From: Beijerinckia mobilis
Lineage (GTDB): Bacteria > Pseudomonadota > Alphaproteobacteria > Rhizobiales > Beijerinckiaceae
Assembly: GCF_000745425.1 (NCBI RefSeq)
Contig: NZ_JQJH01000029.1
Location: 1-33,826 of the forward strand
Length of the DNA stretch: 33,826 bases
Reading direction: 5' to 3'
Shown here: one piece after another, positions 33,542-33,826 of the stretch
Layout: each line of letters opens with the position of its first letter
How positions within the stretch are numbered: the stretch's first letter is position 1
The notes under the pieces: generated by a model
What the model was told of the DNA's origin: nothing
The model's database searches: none
What the model saw: only the letters and a program-made list of their open reading frames with translations
Position numbers and translations under genes: made by a program

Positions 33542-33826
33542 TTAAAAGACGATCGTCGCCCGAAGGCCGCTGATCCAGGCATCATTATAATGCCCATAAT
33601 TGCCGTACCCGCCGGGATTATGGATATATTGCAGGCTGCCTTTGATGTTCAGCCAGCCTGTCGCCTGTAAGCCGTAAAAGGTTTCAAGAGTCAGTTCGCC
33701 GCTCTGCGTATAGCCGAGATTGGCCAGGGATTGTCCGGTCGCGACAGCCGGATTGACATGCGTCGTGCCGATGCCGAAGCCGATATCGTCGTTTGGCCGT
33801 GCCTCGAACAATCCATGATAGATGAA
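33542..33826 (-). CDS. OprB-family carbohydrate porin, C-terminal part (cut by window edge)
   Basis: The last 94 codons of an outer-membrane beta-barrel are visible. Features are GLFEARPNDDIGFGIGTTHV, TQSGELTLETFYGLQATGWL, the strand SLQYIHNPGGYGN and a terminal Phe (ATIVF) that acts as the outer-membrane insertion signal. This matches the end of OprB-type sugar porins. The N-terminal part lies beyond the window. Confidence 0.85.
   Translation of the reverse strand, partial: FIYHGLFEARPNDDIGFGIGTTHVNPAVATGQSLANLGYTQSGELTLETFYGLQATGWLNIKGSLQYIHNPGGYGNYGHYNDAWISGLRATIVF

Noticed and set aside
1-33826. CRISPR arrays, tRNA or rRNA genes, phage genes
   Set aside because: No regularly spaced repeats, cloverleaf-like segments or ribosomal RNA stretches were seen, and no phage structural or integrase genes were recognised.

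Overview
The window looks like a chromosome segment from an alphaproteobacterium, most likely of the Hyphomicrobiales. Pointers are the two MmsA/LysR pairs, an IS5-family (IS427-like) insertion sequence, an OprB-type porin and the style of the polysaccharide genes. A Beijerinckiaceae-like, slime-forming host would fit, but that is inference from gene content and no taxonomic search was run. No rRNA, tRNA or CRISPR array was seen.

Positions 1-12,000 hold valine/propionate catabolism. After a truncated IS5-family transposase (1-261, minus) come two methylmalonate-semialdehyde dehydrogenase genes. Each is divergent from its own LysR regulator, and the two mmsA/lysR modules face each other in inverted orientation (mmsA1 minus, lysR1 plus, lysR2 minus, mmsA2 plus). 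mmsA2 leads a same-strand run: isobutyryl-CoA dehydrogenase-like, 3-hydroxyisobutyryl-CoA hydrolase, 3-hydroxyisobutyrate dehydrogenase, enoyl-CoA hydratase and propionyl-CoA synthetase. Together these convert isobutyryl-CoA to propionyl-CoA, and PrpE can feed free propionate to the same product. Both divergent promoters carry dyads built from the same AATGCG/CGCATT half-sites.

Positions 12,200-16,100 hold a small uncharacterised unit. Four minus-strand genes (a 181-aa protein of likely ferredoxin-like fold, a 108-aa protein with Pro next to the initiator Met, an MBL-fold hydrolase and an aldo/keto reductase) lie divergent from a GcvA-type LysR gene. Its substrate cannot be read from the sequence.

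Positions 16,100-17,060 hold decayed insertion-sequence remnants, including an IS5-family transposase broken only by in-frame stops. They separate the metabolic region from a polysaccharide region.

Positions 17,300-32,400 hold a Wzx/Wzy-type exopolysaccharide locus: GT4 glycosyltransferase, Wzx-like flippase, GT2 glycosyltransferase, GMC oxidoreductase, a BY-kinase-like ATPase without the Walker A lysine, a separate Wzz/GumC-like chain-length protein, a secreted protein of unknown function, a membrane acyltransferase and a Wzy/ligase-like protein. Gene density is low. AT-rich intergenic stretches carry inverted repeats, and one 11-12 bp motif (TTTTCCGCCTAA) recurs in both divergent promoter regions. 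No priming glycosyltransferase or outer-membrane exporter is present, so these must lie elsewhere.

Positions 32,400-33,826 hold a possible IS110 remnant, two small exported proteins transcribed toward each other, and the C-terminal end of an OprB-family carbohydrate porin cut by the window edge.
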